The notes: generated by a model not told the origin, from the sequence alone. Shown: positions 10,415 to 21,862, counted from the first letter of the stretch. The stretch is 64,000 nt of DNA from Alysiella filiformis (GCF_014054525.1 NZ_CP059564.1:940357-1004356), one strand, 5' to 3'. Numbers and translations: made by a program.

Positions 10415-10435
10415 GTTGCAAAACAAAGGAATACT

Positions 10436-10511
10436 GGGGGCATAGCTCAGTTGGTAGAGCACCTGCTTTGCAAGCAGGGGGTCATCGGTTCGATCCCGTT
10501 TGCCTCCACCA
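10436..10511 (+). tRNA. tRNA-Ala (TGC)
   Basis: A 76-base cloverleaf beginning GGGGGCATAGCTC with anticodon TGC in CTTTGCAAG and an encoded CCA end. It follows tRNA-Ile after 21 bases. Confidence 0.97.
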
Positions 10512-10995
10512 AGATTCAGGCAGCCTGAAAGTGGAATAAAAATAAAATAAAAAACTTTTAAAAAGAGTTAAGCTTAAAAAGTTTAATTTTTTATTTTTGA
10601 TTATTTTTCTTTTTTAAATTGCAAATTAAAGCGAGTTTGTGTAGAATGGCTAGCTTGCTTGTTTTAATTTGCAATTTGCTGATGATTTTATCAGTTAATT
10701 GATTGCATCGCTCTTTAACAAATTGGAAAGCCGAAATCAACAAACAAAGACAATTTTGGTTTGATTTGGTTTGAAATCAGTTTGCAAACTGATTTCAGGC
10801 AGCCTGAAACAAAACTCAGGTTAAAAAGAATTGAACAACAGTATTTGGGTGATGATTGTATCAATACCCGTCTTGAAACACAAAAGGCAAGATGGGTATC
10901 ACAACAAAGCAGTAAGCTTTATTGTTTGAGAATCTAAGTAGAATATGGTTGTCAACGCTGTATTCTGCAAAGTCAAAGGTTCTTCAAATGATAGA
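10512..10995 (+). promoter_or_regulatory. tRNA-Ala to 23S spacer with boxA antiterminator
   Basis: It is AT-rich and without genes. It contains CGCTCTTTAACA at 10709-10720 (boxA, the NusB/S10 antitermination site), a 13-base inverted repeat AAATTGCAAATTA / TAATTTGCAATTT before it, uptake sequences at about 10515 and 10793, and the left arm of the 23S processing stem at 10984-11002. Confidence 0.75.
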
Positions 10996-13882
<2,887 letters not shown>

Positions 13883-14016
13883 ATCATTTGAATAACTTTA
13901 AACAGTTCTACTACAAATGACAAAGCTTACTGATGACTCAGTCATCACCAAAAATACAAAATCAATACAAACACAAAACCTTTGTTTTATTGGCTTCCCA
14001 ATTTACCCCCTTTACG

Positions 14017-14130
14017 TTTGGCGACCACAGCGGTTTGGACCCACTCCTTCCCTTCCCGAACAGGACAGTGAAACATCCCTGCGCCGATGATAGTATACTC
14101 CGTATGCGAAAGTAGGTCATCGCCAAACTC
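14017..14130 (+). rRNA. 5S ribosomal RNA
   Basis: It contains the conserved CCCGAACAGGACAGTGAAAC and GATGATAGT segments. The terminal stem TTTGGCGA / TCGCCAAA sets the ends. It is the last gene of the rRNA operon. Confidence 0.93.
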
Positions 14131-14141
14131 CTTATTCTCTA

Positions 14142-14185
14142 CCCCAGCTCCTTTTATTTTATTAGGTGCTGGGGTTTTGCTTTTT
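14142..14185 (+). terminator. rRNA operon terminator
   Basis: CCCCAGC pairs with GCTGGGG around an AT-rich loop, followed by a T-rich tail. Confidence 0.85.
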
Positions 14186-14232
14186 TGCTTATCCATTCAA
14201 TATCCATCAATTCAAATCACATAAACAAAAAA

Positions 14233-14262
14233 ACAAAATGCCGTCAGCAACGGCATTTTGTT
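14233..14262. terminator. Bidirectional terminator at the end of hisH
   Basis: AAAATGCCGT-CAGCA-ACGGCATTTT forms a hairpin with A- and T-tails on both strands. It lies between the convergent rRNA operon and hisH. Confidence 0.8.
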
Positions 14263-14268
14263 CATGGT

Positions 14269-14901
14269 TTACCAATCTATGAAATTTTTTAATAACACTA
14301 GCCCAGCATGATGACTTTTTTCTGTGTGAAATTGTGTGGCAAAGACATTGTCCCTACCAATAATACATGCAAATTCATTGGGATACTCACTTGTAGCTAA
14401 AATGATTTCTGGTGATTTTGGCACAAAATAATAGCTGTGAATGAAATAGAATCGTTCATTCTGTGCGATACCTTTAAATAGTGGGTGGCTTTGTTTTTGT
14501 GAAACGATATTCCAACCCATATGTGGAATTTTCAGTTTTTTGCCATCTGTATCATGCTGATTTTGGCTGAATCGTTTGACGCTGCCTGAAAACCAACCCA
14601 ATCCTTGTGTATCGCCTTCTTCGCTGTGGTCAAACAACAGTTGTGCGCCAACACAAATCCCAAAAAAAGGTTTATTTTTCAATGATTCCAATACCACTTC
14701 ACGCAATCCGCTCTGATTGAGTGCGTTCATGCAATCGGGCATGGCACCTTGTCCTGGAAAAACCACTTTGTCGGCGTGAAGCACGTCTTCGGGATTGGCG
14801 GTGAGCATGATTTGGGCTGATGTGCCTTGGGCTGCTGTTTGAATGGATTTGTAAACGGAATGCAAATTGCCCATTCCGTAATCAATGATTGCGATTTTCA
14901 T
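14269..14901 (-). CDS. hisH: Imidazole glycerol phosphate synthase, glutaminase subunit HisH
   Basis: The class I glutamine amidotransferase subunit that passes ammonia to HisF in histidine synthesis. It is 210 residues, normal for the family. The nucleophile cysteine lies in FFGICVGAQLLF near residue 82, and the catalytic His and Glu in QFHTEKSH near residue 192. The gene start MKIAIIDYGMGN is conserved. No other his gene is adjacent (hisZ lies 9 kb away), so the pathway is dispersed. An uptake sequence falls inside the gene near 14580 and encodes part of the WFSGSVKR segment. Confidence 0.95.
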   Translation of the reverse strand: MKIAIIDYGMGNLHSVYKSIQTAAQGTSAQIMLTANPEDVLHADKVVFPGQGAMPDCMNALNQSGLREVVLESLKNKPFFGICVGAQLLFDHSEEGDTQGLGWFSGSVKRFSQNQHDTDGKKLKIPHMGWNIVSQKQSHPLFKGIAQNERFYFIHSYYFVPKSPEIILATSEYPNEFACIIGRDNVFATQFHTEKSHHAGLVLLKNFIDW

Positions 14902-15121
14902 CTTTAAACTTTATCCTATTTTGTGGAAAGTGGCTCGTTTTCAGAGCGAAATTGCGATAATTGTAGCGGAAAAACCCCATTTCAGGCAGCCTGAAAAGCG
15001 GTATCCAAAAAATATTTGAATCAAAAGCAAGGAAAATGAAAAAAATAAGCTGTATTCCGCTATAATTTGCGTATTTTAACAAAGAAATGACTGCGGTTTA
15101 TCCGAGAAATTGACACATACC

Positions 15122-15691
15122 ATGCCGAAAAATATCCCAATAATGCTTACTTGGTTGCGGATTGCTTTAATTCCCATTTTTACCATATTGTTTTATTTGC
15201 CAAAAAATTTCATACACTGGGAAGTGATTAACTGGTCGGCTGCCATCATTTTTATGGTGGCGGGCATCACAGATTGGCTAGACGGTTATTTGGCAAGACA
15301 TTTAAAGCAAACCTCTGATTTTGGTGCGTTTTTAGACCCTGTTGCCGATAAATTGATGGTGGCTGTGGCATTGATTTTATTGGTTAAATTGGACAGAACC
15401 TATGCGTGGTTTGCCATGATTATCATTGGGCGCGAAATCACCATTTCCGCATTGCGCGAATGGATGGCGCAAATGGGCAAACGAAACAGTGTGGCGGTTG
15501 CCAGCATTGGCAAATTCAAAACGGCGGCACAAATGAGTGCGATTATGATGTTGTTGATTGATTCGCGCGATTTATTGGGTTGGGGCATCAATTTGCATTT
15601 GATGGGTAACGTATTGATGTTTATTGCAGTATTTTTAACTGTGTGGTCTATGGTTTATTATTTGAAAATGGCTTGGAAAGAATTTCAATAA
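15122..15691 (+). CDS. pgsA: CDP-diacylglycerol--glycerol-3-phosphate 3-phosphatidyltransferase PgsA
   Basis: Makes phosphatidylglycerol phosphate, the precursor of phosphatidylglycerol and cardiolipin, at the inner membrane. The CDP-alcohol transferase motif is complete: DWLDGYLAR, then DFGAFLDPVAD near residue 75. Several hydrophobic segments match the usual membrane helices. The start was set at the ATG of MPKNIPIMLTW, where the family begins; a TTG four codons upstream is also open. Length 189 residues is normal. A tRNA array follows on the same strand but has its own promoter. Confidence 0.94.
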   Translation: MPKNIPIMLTWLRIALIPIFTILFYLPKNFIHWEVINWSAAIIFMVAGITDWLDGYLARHLKQTSDFGAFLDPVADKLMVAVALILLVKLDRTYAWFAMIIIGREITISALREWMAQMGKRNSVAVASIGKFKTAAQMSAIMMLLIDSRDLLGWGINLHLMGNVLMFIAVFLTVWSMVYYLKMAWKEFQ

Positions 15692-15707
15692 TTTTAATCA
15701 AAATGGC

Positions 15708-15735
15708 TTGACAAGATTTTTATTTGGCTTATAAT
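15708..15735 (+). promoter_or_regulatory. Promoter of the Gly-Cys-Leu tRNA array
   Basis: TTGACA, a 16-base spacer and TATAAT, followed by a GC-rich discriminator typical of stable RNA promoters. Confidence 0.85.
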
Positions 15736-15769
15736 GGCGACTTCTTTCGCTGATTAAGCAAAAGAAAAC

Positions 15770-15845
15770 GCGGGAATAGCTCAGTTGGTAGAGCGCAACC
15801 TTGCCAAGGTTGAGGTCGCGAGTTCGAGACTCGTTTCCCGCTCCA
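15770..15845 (+). tRNA. tRNA-Gly (GCC), copy 1
   Basis: A 76-base cloverleaf GCGGGAATAGCTC with anticodon GCC in CTTGCCAAG and an encoded CCA. It is identical to the next two genes. Confidence 0.97.
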
Positions 15846-15869
15846 CAGTTTAACCAAATCACAATCAGG

Positions 15870-15945
15870 GCGGGAATAGCTCAGTTGGTAGAGCGCAACC
15901 TTGCCAAGGTTGAGGTCGCGAGTTCGAGACTCGTTTCCCGCTCCA
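15870..15945 (+). tRNA. tRNA-Gly (GCC), copy 2
   Basis: Identical to copy 1 over all 76 bases; spaced by 24 bases. Confidence 0.97.
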
Positions 15946-15963
15946 CTCTGATTGCGATACCAA

Positions 15964-16039
15964 GCGGGAATAGCTCAGTTGGTAGAGCGCAACCTTGCCA
16001 AGGTTGAGGTCGCGAGTTCGAGACTCGTTTCCCGCTCCA
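15964..16039 (+). tRNA. tRNA-Gly (GCC), copy 3
   Basis: Identical to copies 1 and 2; spaced by 18 bases. Confidence 0.97.
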
Positions 16040-16070
16040 TTTTTTTATGTGCCGTTTCGGTGGCAGCAAG

Positions 16071-16144
16071 GGCGAAATAGCATAGTGGTAATGCAGCGGA
16101 TTGCAAATCCGTGGACGCCAGTTCGATTCTGGCTTTCGCCTCCA
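16071..16144 (+). tRNA. tRNA-Cys (GCA)
   Basis: A 74-base cloverleaf GGCGAAATAGCAT with anticodon GCA in GATTGCAAATC, a TTCGATT T-loop and TCCA end. The elbow residues (D-loop GG and T-loop C) are intact. Confidence 0.96.
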
Positions 16145-16159
16145 AATATCCATTTCATT

Positions 16160-16237
16160 GGCGGGGTGGCAGAGTGTTGATGCGATAAGGGGTGCAACCC
16201 TTATACAGGCTGGTTTGAATCCACGCCCCCGCCTCCA
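16160..16237 (+). ncRNA. Abnormal tRNA-like sequence in the tRNA array
   Basis: 78 bases with a perfect 7-bp acceptor stem (GGCGGGG with CCCCGCC) and an encoded TCCA end. There is a three-pair D-stem with the A14-like A, and a T-arm with loop TTTGAAT and a bulged C at 16224. The anticodon arm is a 7-bp stem (ATAAGGG / CCCTTAT) closing a six-base loop GTGCAA, not the normal 5-bp stem and 7-base loop. Position 19 of the D-loop and position 56 of the T-loop are both T, so the universal G19-C56 elbow pair is lost. If read by the conserved U33 position the anticodon would be GCA (Cys). It may be a decayed tRNA or a tRNA with a non-canonical role. Confidence 0.6.
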
Positions 16238-16253
16238 AATCAGTTTTATGTTT

Positions 16254-16343
16254 GCCTGGGTGGTGAAATTGGTAGACACAGCGGACTTAAAATCCGCCGA
16301 CCCTAAAACGGTCGTACCGGTTCGATTCCGGTCCTAGGCACCA
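16254..16343 (+). tRNA. tRNA-Leu (TAA)
   Basis: A 90-base class II tRNA with a long variable arm, anticodon TAA in GACTTAAAATC, acceptor GCCTGGG / CCTAGGC and encoded CCA. It closes the array. Confidence 0.96.
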
Positions 16344-16354
16344 AAATATGCAAA

Positions 16355-16380
16355 ACAGTACTTTTAAAGTACTGTTTTTT
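16355..16380 (+). terminator. tRNA array terminator
   Basis: ACAGTACTT pairs with AAGTACTGT around a TTA loop, followed by TTTTTT. Confidence 0.9.
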
Positions 16381-16399
16381 GTTTTGTGCTCATTAAAAA

Positions 16400-16441
16400 C
16401 AGGCTGCCTGAAATGCTCAATGCGCGTTCAGGCAGCCTTTT
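16400..16441. terminator. Inverted uptake-sequence pair acting as terminator
   Basis: AGGCTGCCTGAA and TTCAGGCAGCCT face each other around a 14-base loop, ending in TTTT. It lies just beyond the stop of the minus-strand sugar kinase. Confidence 0.75.
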
Positions 16442-16443
16442 GA

Positions 16444-17322
16444 TTATGGATTGATGAATGATTCAATTTGCGCCAAGCTGATGTTTGGCGTTGCACCGTG
16501 TTCGGCGGCAACCAATGCACCCAAGGCGCAAGCAAATTGCAATGCTGCCGCAGGTTCGGTGCGGTGGAGCAGTTGGAAAATCAAGCCGCCCAAAAAGCTG
16601 TCGCCAGCACCCACGGTGTCGGCTACTGCCACGCGAAAGCCGCTGTGGTGGTGGAATGTGCCATCTTGCCATAAAACGGCACCGTGCGACCCCAAAGTAA
16701 CGCAAATTTGTGCCGTTTGCGTTAATTCGGCAATCAGGCGCATATTTTGTTCGATTGAATGGTATTTTGAGCCGAGAAATGTGGCGATTTCTTGCAATTC
16801 GTCATCGTTCAGTTTGATTAAGTCAGCTTGTTTCATTAAATCCACAATGTGGGCGAGGTTGTAATGCGGTGCGCGTAAATTCACGTCAAAAATTTTGTAT
16901 TTGGCGTGTGGCAACAATGCGTTGAGCGTTTGGCGCGATACTTCATCGCGTGCCGACAGGCTGCCAAACACGAATGCGTCCGATTGCTGTACGCGCTCAA
17001 TGGCATCGGCTTGCAGGGCGATTTTGTCCCAAGCGCATGGATAGACAATATCGTAACTGGCAACGCCTTTTGAATCCAATGAAACTTTAACCAAGCTGGT
17101 GGCGTGTTGGGGGTCAATTTGAATCAGGTGGGTTGCCACGTTTTTGGCGGCAACTTGTTGCAACAGGGCTTCGCCGTCTGCATCTTGACCGCAACGGCTG
17201 ATGATGGCGGTGTCTGCGCCCAAGTTGCTTAAACGCACCATGACGTTGAGCGGTGCCCCGCCCAATACTTTTCCTGTGGCAAAATCGTCCCACAATACTT
17301 CGCCAAAACTGCTGATTTTCAT
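16444..17322 (-). CDS. PfkB-family sugar kinase (fructokinase-like)
   Basis: A cytosolic ribokinase-fold kinase of 292 residues. The N-terminus MKISSFGEVLWDDF and GGAPLNVMVRLSNLG near residue 20 (PfkB signature 1) are as in fructokinases. The catalytic aspartate lies in ADTVGAGDSFLGGL near residue 235 (signature 2). The start is set by AAAGGAAAA eight bases before the ATG at 17322; the longer upstream frame has no family similarity. It probably phosphorylates fructose or a related hexose, but the substrate is inferred. The gene is transcribed alone. Confidence 0.85.
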   Translation of the reverse strand: MKISSFGEVLWDDFATGKVLGGAPLNVMVRLSNLGADTAIISRCGQDADGEALLQQVAAKNVATHLIQIDPQHATSLVKVSLDSKGVASYDIVYPCAWDKIALQADAIERVQQSDAFVFGSLSARDEVSRQTLNALLPHAKYKIFDVNLRAPHYNLAHIVDLMKQADLIKLNDDELQEIATFLGSKYHSIEQNMRLIAELTQTAQICVTLGSHGAVLWQDGTFHHHSGFRVAVADTVGAGDSFLGGLIFQLLHRTEPAAALQFACALGALVAAEHGATPNISLAQIESFINP

Positions 17323-17553
17323 GTTTTTTCCTTTTTGAATCAAATATTTTTTGCTTTGTGAAATTGGATTACACGGGTGGATTATGTGTGAAATTGGGTC
17401 GGCTTGCAAGCGCAAACTTGTTGAGTGTGCCAAATGGCATTCAATGTTTCATCGCCCAAGTTGCCATTGGGTGCAAATCCCGTATTCCGCCAAAAGGCTG
17501 CCTGAAAATCTGTGTTATCATTTCGTTTCTTTATTTTTTTGTTGGATTGAATC

Positions 17554-18159
17554 ATGTTCAGTACTTATGCTTTTAAACCCAAATTTCAAGAATGGGTGCG
17601 CCCCATGGCGCAAAAATTGGTGCAAAACGGCATTACCGCCAATCAGGTTACGCAATTTGCGGCAATCGTTTCGGTGTTGTTGGGGGTGATTTTGAGTGTG
17701 TTTGCGGGGGTGTCGTGGCTGTTTTTTTTGCAGCCGATTTGGTTGCTGCTGCGCATGATTTTGAATGCGATTGACGGCATTATGGCGCGTGAGTTTATGC
17801 AAGAATCGGCACAGGGCGGTTATTTTAACGAGGCGGGCGATGTGCTTGCTGATGCGGCATTGTATTTGCCGTTTGCGTTTGTTGCGCCTTTGGGGGGATT
17901 TTCGGTGGGCTTGTTGATTTGGTTGGCGGCTTTGACGGAGATTTTTGGTTTGCTGGGCAAAATTCACGGTTTCAACGGTCGCCGTTATGATGGTTTTGGT
18001 AAAAGCGACCGTGCGGCGGTGTTTGGGGTTTTGGCGTTGTGGTATGCGTTTGCAGGCAGCCTGAATGTGTTTGCCCATTTGGTGATTTGGTTGATGATTG
18101 CTTTGAGCGTTTACACTTGCTATTTGCGTTTCCAAAATGGTTTGAAGGCGAAAATTTAA
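17554..18159 (+). CDS. CDP-alcohol phosphatidyltransferase, YnbA-like
   Basis: A 201-residue inner-membrane protein with about six hydrophobic helices. The CDP-alcohol transferase motif is recognisable but altered: NAIDGIMAR has Asn in place of the first Asp, and the second half reads YFNEAGDVLAD. The NExGDVxxD form is like that of the YnbA group of E. coli rather than PgsA or PssA. It would exchange CMP from a CDP-lipid for an unknown alcohol. It overlaps the lolB unit (1-base gap). YnbC- and YnbD-like genes are found 20 kb away. A run of eight T at 17722-17729 lies within the gene. Confidence 0.8.
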   Translation: MFSTYAFKPKFQEWVRPMAQKLVQNGITANQVTQFAAIVSVLLGVILSVFAGVSWLFFLQPIWLLLRMILNAIDGIMAREFMQESAQGGYFNEAGDVLADAALYLPFAFVAPLGGFSVGLLIWLAALTEIFGLLGKIHGFNGRRYDGFGKSDRAAVFGVLALWYAFAGSLNVFAHLVIWLMIALSVYTCYLRFQNGLKAKI

Positions 18160-18160
18160 T

Positions 18161-18751
18161 ATGAAAAAAATCAAATTGATGTTGTTTTCAGGCAGCCTGA
18201 TGATGTTGGCAGCCTGTCAATCCACCCAAATGACCCAACCCGAACAATGGCAAACCCAACGCCCCGAACAAAATTTTGACGCAAGCGGCAGATTGGGCGT
18301 GAAAATCAACGAAAAAGGCAGCTACGCCAATTTTGACTGGTCGCGCCAAAACGGGGTGGAAACCATTGATGTGAACACGCCTGTGGGCAATACCGTAGGG
18401 CAACTTTGCCGCGATAAATTGGGCGTATTGGCGAAAGATGCCAATGGCAAAATCTACACCGCCGATACGCCAGAGGCATTGAGCGAACAGCTTTTGGGCT
18501 ACAACCTGCCCATTGAACACATGGCAACGTGGGCAAATGGCGAATGGGTGCCAAACGAACCCCACCATTTCAACGCGCAAGGCAAATTGCAACAATTAGG
18601 CTGGACAATCTCACGCGAACTCAACGAAGACAACACGCCACGCATTTTGTTGCTGGAAAATGCCCAAATGAGCATTCGCATGGCATTTACCCATTTTGAA
18701 ACCACCCAAACGCAGCCTGAAAGCCCCACACAATGCACCGCACGAAACTGA
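18161..18751 (+). CDS. lolB: Outer-membrane lipoprotein receptor LolB
   Basis: Accepts lipoproteins from LolA and inserts them into the outer membrane. The lipoprotein signal ends in the lipobox MLAAC (Cys19). The beta-barrel half contains FDASGRLGV and YANFDWSRQ, and later DTPEALSEQLLGYNLP, all LolB hallmarks. It is 196 residues, normal length. An uptake sequence is built into the signal peptide and encodes FSGSL. The stop lies 15 bases before ispE, a pairing common in Neisseriaceae and other betaproteobacteria. Confidence 0.92.
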   Translation: MKKIKLMLFSGSLMMLAACQSTQMTQPEQWQTQRPEQNFDASGRLGVKINEKGSYANFDWSRQNGVETIDVNTPVGNTVGQLCRDKLGVLAKDANGKIYTADTPEALSEQLLGYNLPIEHMATWANGEWVPNEPHHFNAQGKLQQLGWTISRELNEDNTPRILLLENAQMSIRMAFTHFETTQTQPESPTQCTARN

Positions 18752-18766
18752 TTGGAAACCCAAACC

Positions 18767-19624
18767 ATGCTGCCTGAACACTTGCCCCATTACCCATCGC
18801 CCGCCAAACTCAATTTGGATTTGCGGATTATTGGGCGTTTGCCCAATGGCTATCACGCGCTGGAAAGCATTTTCACGCTCATTGATTTGTGCGATGAATT
18901 GAGCATACAGCCGCGTGATGACGGACAAATCATCTTGCACACGCCCACACAAGGCGTTGAACCCGAACACGATTTGACCGTACGCGCCGCCAAATTGTTG
19001 CGCCAACATTCAGGCAGCCTGAAATGCGGCGCAGACATTTGGTTAAACAAAAAAATCCCCATGGGTGGCGGTTTGGGTGGGGGCAGTTCCAATGCCGCCA
19101 CCGTGCTGTTGGTGCTGAATCATTTGTGGGATTGTCGGCTCAATCAGCAGCAACTGATTGATTTGGGTGTGAAATTGGGTGCAGATGTGCCATTTTTCAT
19201 TTTTGGGCGCACCGCCTTTGCGCGTGGCGTGGGCGAAATTTTGCAAGATTTTGACATACCACAACAATATTATGTGCTGCTTCGCCCCGATGAACATGTT
19301 GCCACGCCGCGCATTTTTGCCCACCCCAATTTGCCGCGCAACAGCCCCAGCAATCCACAGCCCACTTGGGCAAACATGCAGCCCTTGCGAAATGATATGC
19401 AAGATGTTGTTTTACAAGATTATCCCCAAGTTCAGGCAGCCTTTCAAACCTTGGCGCAATATGGCGAACCACGCATGACGGGTTCAGGCGCGTGTCTGTT
19501 TTTGTCATGTGCCACGCCCGAGCAGGCGCAGGCAATCCAATTCAGGCTGCCTGAAAATTGGCAAACGTGGTGCATTCAAAGTGTGGCGCAACACCCTTTG
19601 TTCTCAATATTATCAAATAGATAA
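18767..19624 (+). CDS. ispE: 4-diphosphocytidyl-2-C-methyl-D-erythritol kinase IspE
   Basis: A GHMP kinase of the non-mevalonate isoprenoid pathway that phosphorylates CDP-methylerythritol. Seen: SPAKLNLDLRIIG at the N-terminus, the ATP loop MGGGLGGGSSNAATVL near residue 94, and MTGSGACLFLS near residue 240. The ATG at 18767 was preferred over an in-frame TTG five codons upstream. It is followed by a promoter and two tRNA-Gln genes. In many proteobacteria ispE is followed by a glutamine tRNA and prs, and the same order is kept here. Confidence 0.95.
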   Translation: MLPEHLPHYPSPAKLNLDLRIIGRLPNGYHALESIFTLIDLCDELSIQPRDDGQIILHTPTQGVEPEHDLTVRAAKLLRQHSGSLKCGADIWLNKKIPMGGGLGGGSSNAATVLLVLNHLWDCRLNQQQLIDLGVKLGADVPFFIFGRTAFARGVGEILQDFDIPQQYYVLLRPDEHVATPRIFAHPNLPRNSPSNPQPTWANMQPLRNDMQDVVLQDYPQVQAAFQTLAQYGEPRMTGSGACLFLSCATPEQAQAIQFRLPENWQTWCIQSVAQHPLFSILSNR

Positions 19625-19645
19625 AAAAAGATTGAGCAAGACGCA

Positions 19646-19674
19646 TTGACAAAACAAACGCAACACAGCATAAT
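19646..19674 (+). promoter_or_regulatory. Promoter of the tRNA-Gln pair
   Basis: TTGACA, a 17-base spacer and CATAAT, ending 16 bases before the first tRNA. Confidence 0.85.
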
Positions 19675-19690
19675 GCGTGCTTTCCGAACT

Positions 19691-19766
19691 TGGGGAGTCG
19701 TCAAGCGGTTAAGACACTGGATTTTGATTCCAGCATGCGAAGGTTCGAATCCTTCCTCCCCAGCCA
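19691..19766 (+). tRNA. tRNA-Gln (TTG), copy 1
   Basis: TGGGGAGTCGTCAAGCGG start with anticodon TTG in GATTTTGATTC and encoded CCA. Confidence 0.97.
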
Positions 19767-19782
19767 ATCGGAATCCCTTTTT

Positions 19783-19858
19783 TGGGGAGTCGTCAAGCGG
19801 TTAAGACACTGGATTTTGATTCCAGCATGCGAAGGTTCGAATCCTTCCTCCCCAGCCA
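19783..19858 (+). tRNA. tRNA-Gln (TTG), copy 2
   Basis: Identical to copy 1; the 16-base spacer differs. Confidence 0.97.
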
Positions 19859-19863
19859 AATAA

Positions 19864-19902
19864 AACGTGTTTGCAGAATGAGGTTTGCAAACACGTTTTT
19901 GT
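19864..19902 (+). terminator. Terminator after the tRNA-Gln pair
   Basis: AAACGTGTTTGCA pairs with TGCAAACACGTTT (one-base offset), followed by TTTTGTTTT. Confidence 0.85.
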
Positions 19903-20115
19903 TTTCTCCAAAATATTTCAAAAATTTTCAGGCAGCCTGAAAAAACATTTTCACAAAATTTAACCCAAAACAACATTACACTTCATTCTGAAAAGCCAAT
20001 CGCGTATAATTCAGGCTGCCTCACAAGGGCAATTCCCCCAATCCGCGAAAGGGCAAACACAATGTTTCCCAATCTCAAAACCAGAAACAAACCCAACCCA
20101 TCAGGTGAAGACGAA

Positions 20116-21099
20116 ATGGCTAACGATAGCTTAATGGTGTTTACAGGCAACGCCAATCCCGAAATGGCACAACGTGTCGCCAAACATTTGGATACCACGC
20201 TGGGCAATGCGTCCGTAAAAAAATTTTCTGACGGCGAAATTTCCGTAGAATTACTGGAAAATGTGCGTGGACGCGATGTGTTCATTTTGCAACCCACTTG
20301 CGCCCCCACCAACGACAATCTCATGGAAATCCTGACCATGGCAGATGCCCTCAAACGCGCATCGGCAGGACGCATTACCGCCGCCATTCCCTATTTTGGT
20401 TATGCGCGACAAGACCGCCGCCCACGTTCCGCCCGTGTGCCGATTTCCGCCCGTTTGGTCGCCAATATGCTGGAGGCGGCAGGCATTGACCGCGTTTTGA
20501 CCGTGGATTTGCACGCCGACCAAATTCAAGGTTTTTTCAACAAACCTGTGGACAACATCTACGCCACCCCCATTTTGACCCACGACATCATGCAACAACG
20601 CATTGAAAACCTGATTGTGGTCAGCCCCGATATTGGCGGTGTGGTGCGCGCCCGTGCTGTTGCCAAAATGTTGGGAACGGATTTGGCGATTATTGACAAA
20701 CGCCGCCCCAAAGCCAACGTTGCCGAAGTGATGAACATCATTGGCGATGTGCAAGGCAAAACCTGTTTGCTGATTGACGACATGATTGACACCGCCAACA
20801 CCTTGTGCAAAGCCGCCTCCGCCCTGAAAGAGCGTGGCGCAGAGCGCGTTTTGGCGTATGCGACCCATGCCGTGTTTTCAGGTGGTGCGGTGGAGCGTTT
20901 GAACACCTCCGACATTGACCAAGTGGTCATCACCGACACCATTCCATTGTCCGAAGCTGCCCAAGCCAGTTCGCGCATTCGCCAAGTGTCCATTGCGGGC
21001 TTGTTGGCGGAAACGGTACGAAGAATTTCCAATGAAGAATCCGTATCTTATCTGTTTAATGAAGATTTGGTGCAACCCAATTCTTTATTTTTGTTGTAA
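20116..21099 (+). CDS. prs: Ribose-phosphate pyrophosphokinase (PRPP synthase)
   Basis: Makes PRPP from ribose 5-phosphate and ATP for nucleotide, histidine and NAD synthesis. Visible: the flexible-loop region [10 protein letters not shown] near residue 100, [11 protein letters not shown] near residue 138, and the PRPP loop [13 protein letters not shown] near residue 225. I placed the start at [18 protein letters not shown] because AGGTGAAG precedes it by five bases and homologues begin there. An ATG 18 codons upstream is open but lacks a ribosome site. It is followed by rplY, the usual neighbour. Confidence 0.96.
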   Translation: MANDSLMVFTGNANPEMAQRVAKHLDTTLGNASVKKFSDGEISVELLENVRGRDVFILQPTCAPTNDNLMEILTMADALKRASAGRITAAIPYFGYARQDRRPRSARVPISARLVANMLEAAGIDRVLTVDLHADQIQGFFNKPVDNIYATPILTHDIMQQRIENLIVVSPDIGGVVRARAVAKMLGTDLAIIDKRRPKANVAEVMNIIGDVQGKTCLLIDDMIDTANTLCKAASALKERGAERVLAYATHAVFSGGAVERLNTSDIDQVVITDTIPLSEAAQASSRIRQVSIAGLLAETVRRISNEESVSYLFNEDLVQPNSLFLL

Positions 21100-21232
21100 A
21101 ATACGCGGTTTACGTTTTCAGGCTGCCTGAAAAACCCTGTTTTTGGGGCGGCTTGAATTTTTCACGCATCGCAGAGTGGGTCGCCGCTCGGTAGCGATGT
21201 TTTTGATTTTAATTTGATTTTAAGGAATCAAC

Positions 21233-21799
21233 ATGACTGTTATTCAAGCAACTATTCGTTCAGAGCAAGGTACGGGTGCGAGCCGCCGCCTGCGTCATGC
21301 AAACAAAGTCCCAGCCGTTGTGTACGGTGTGGGCGAAACCCAAGCGATTACCGTTGACCACAAAGAAATGTACTTCGCTTTGCAAAAAGAAGCCTTTTTT
21401 ACCCAAGTGTTGAAATTGAGCATTGATGGCAAAGAGCAAGACGTGATTGTGCGCGATTACCAAATGCACCCCGTTAAACGCCAAGTGCAACACATTGATT
21501 TCCAAGCGATTGATGTAAACCAACCTGTACGCATGAAATTGCCTGTTCACATTGTGAATGCGGAAAAATCCCACGCGGTAAAATTGCAATCTGGTCGCGT
21601 GTCTTTGCTGACCACTGTGGTTGATGTGATTGTTGACCCCAAAAACATTCCAGCCGCTTTGGAATTGGATTGTGAAAAAGTGGTGGCAGGCGACATTCTG
21701 CACTTGTCTGACATCAACTACCCAGCAGGCGTACAAAGCACCGCTTTGAAACGCAACAGCAATTTGGCGGTGGCTACTGTAACAGGTAAAAAACGCTAA
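21233..21799 (+). CDS. rplY: 50S ribosomal protein L25 (Ctc/TL5 form)
   Basis: Binds 5S rRNA. This is the long two-domain form (188 residues): an N-terminal L25 domain ([25 protein letters not shown]) and a C-terminal beta domain from about residue 95. AAGGAATCA stands before the ATG. A terminator follows. Confidence 0.96.
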   Translation: MTVIQATIRSEQGTGASRRLRHANKVPAVVYGVGETQAITVDHKEMYFALQKEAFFTQVLKLSIDGKEQDVIVRDYQMHPVKRQVQHIDFQAIDVNQPVRMKLPVHIVNAEKSHAVKLQSGRVSLLTTVVDVIVDPKNIPAALELDCEKVVAGDILHLSDINYPAGVQSTALKRNSNLAVATVTGKKR

Positions 21800-21819
21800 T
21801 TGTTGCTTTGAATGCAAGC

Positions 21820-21862
21820 ACACAGCCGTTTGGAATCGTTTTCTGAACGGCTGTGTTTTTTT
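21820..21862 (+). terminator. rplY terminator
   Basis: CACAGCCGTT pairs with AACGGCTGTG, then seven T. Confidence 0.88.

Noticed and set aside
15770-16039. Three evenly spaced identical units, CRISPR-like at first sight
   Set aside because: They are three tRNA-Gly genes with complete cloverleaves and CCA ends; spacers are 24 and 18 bases.
21100-21232. Riboswitch or protein-binding leader before rplY
   Set aside because: Hairpins are present, but they involve an uptake sequence and no known leader motif was recognised.
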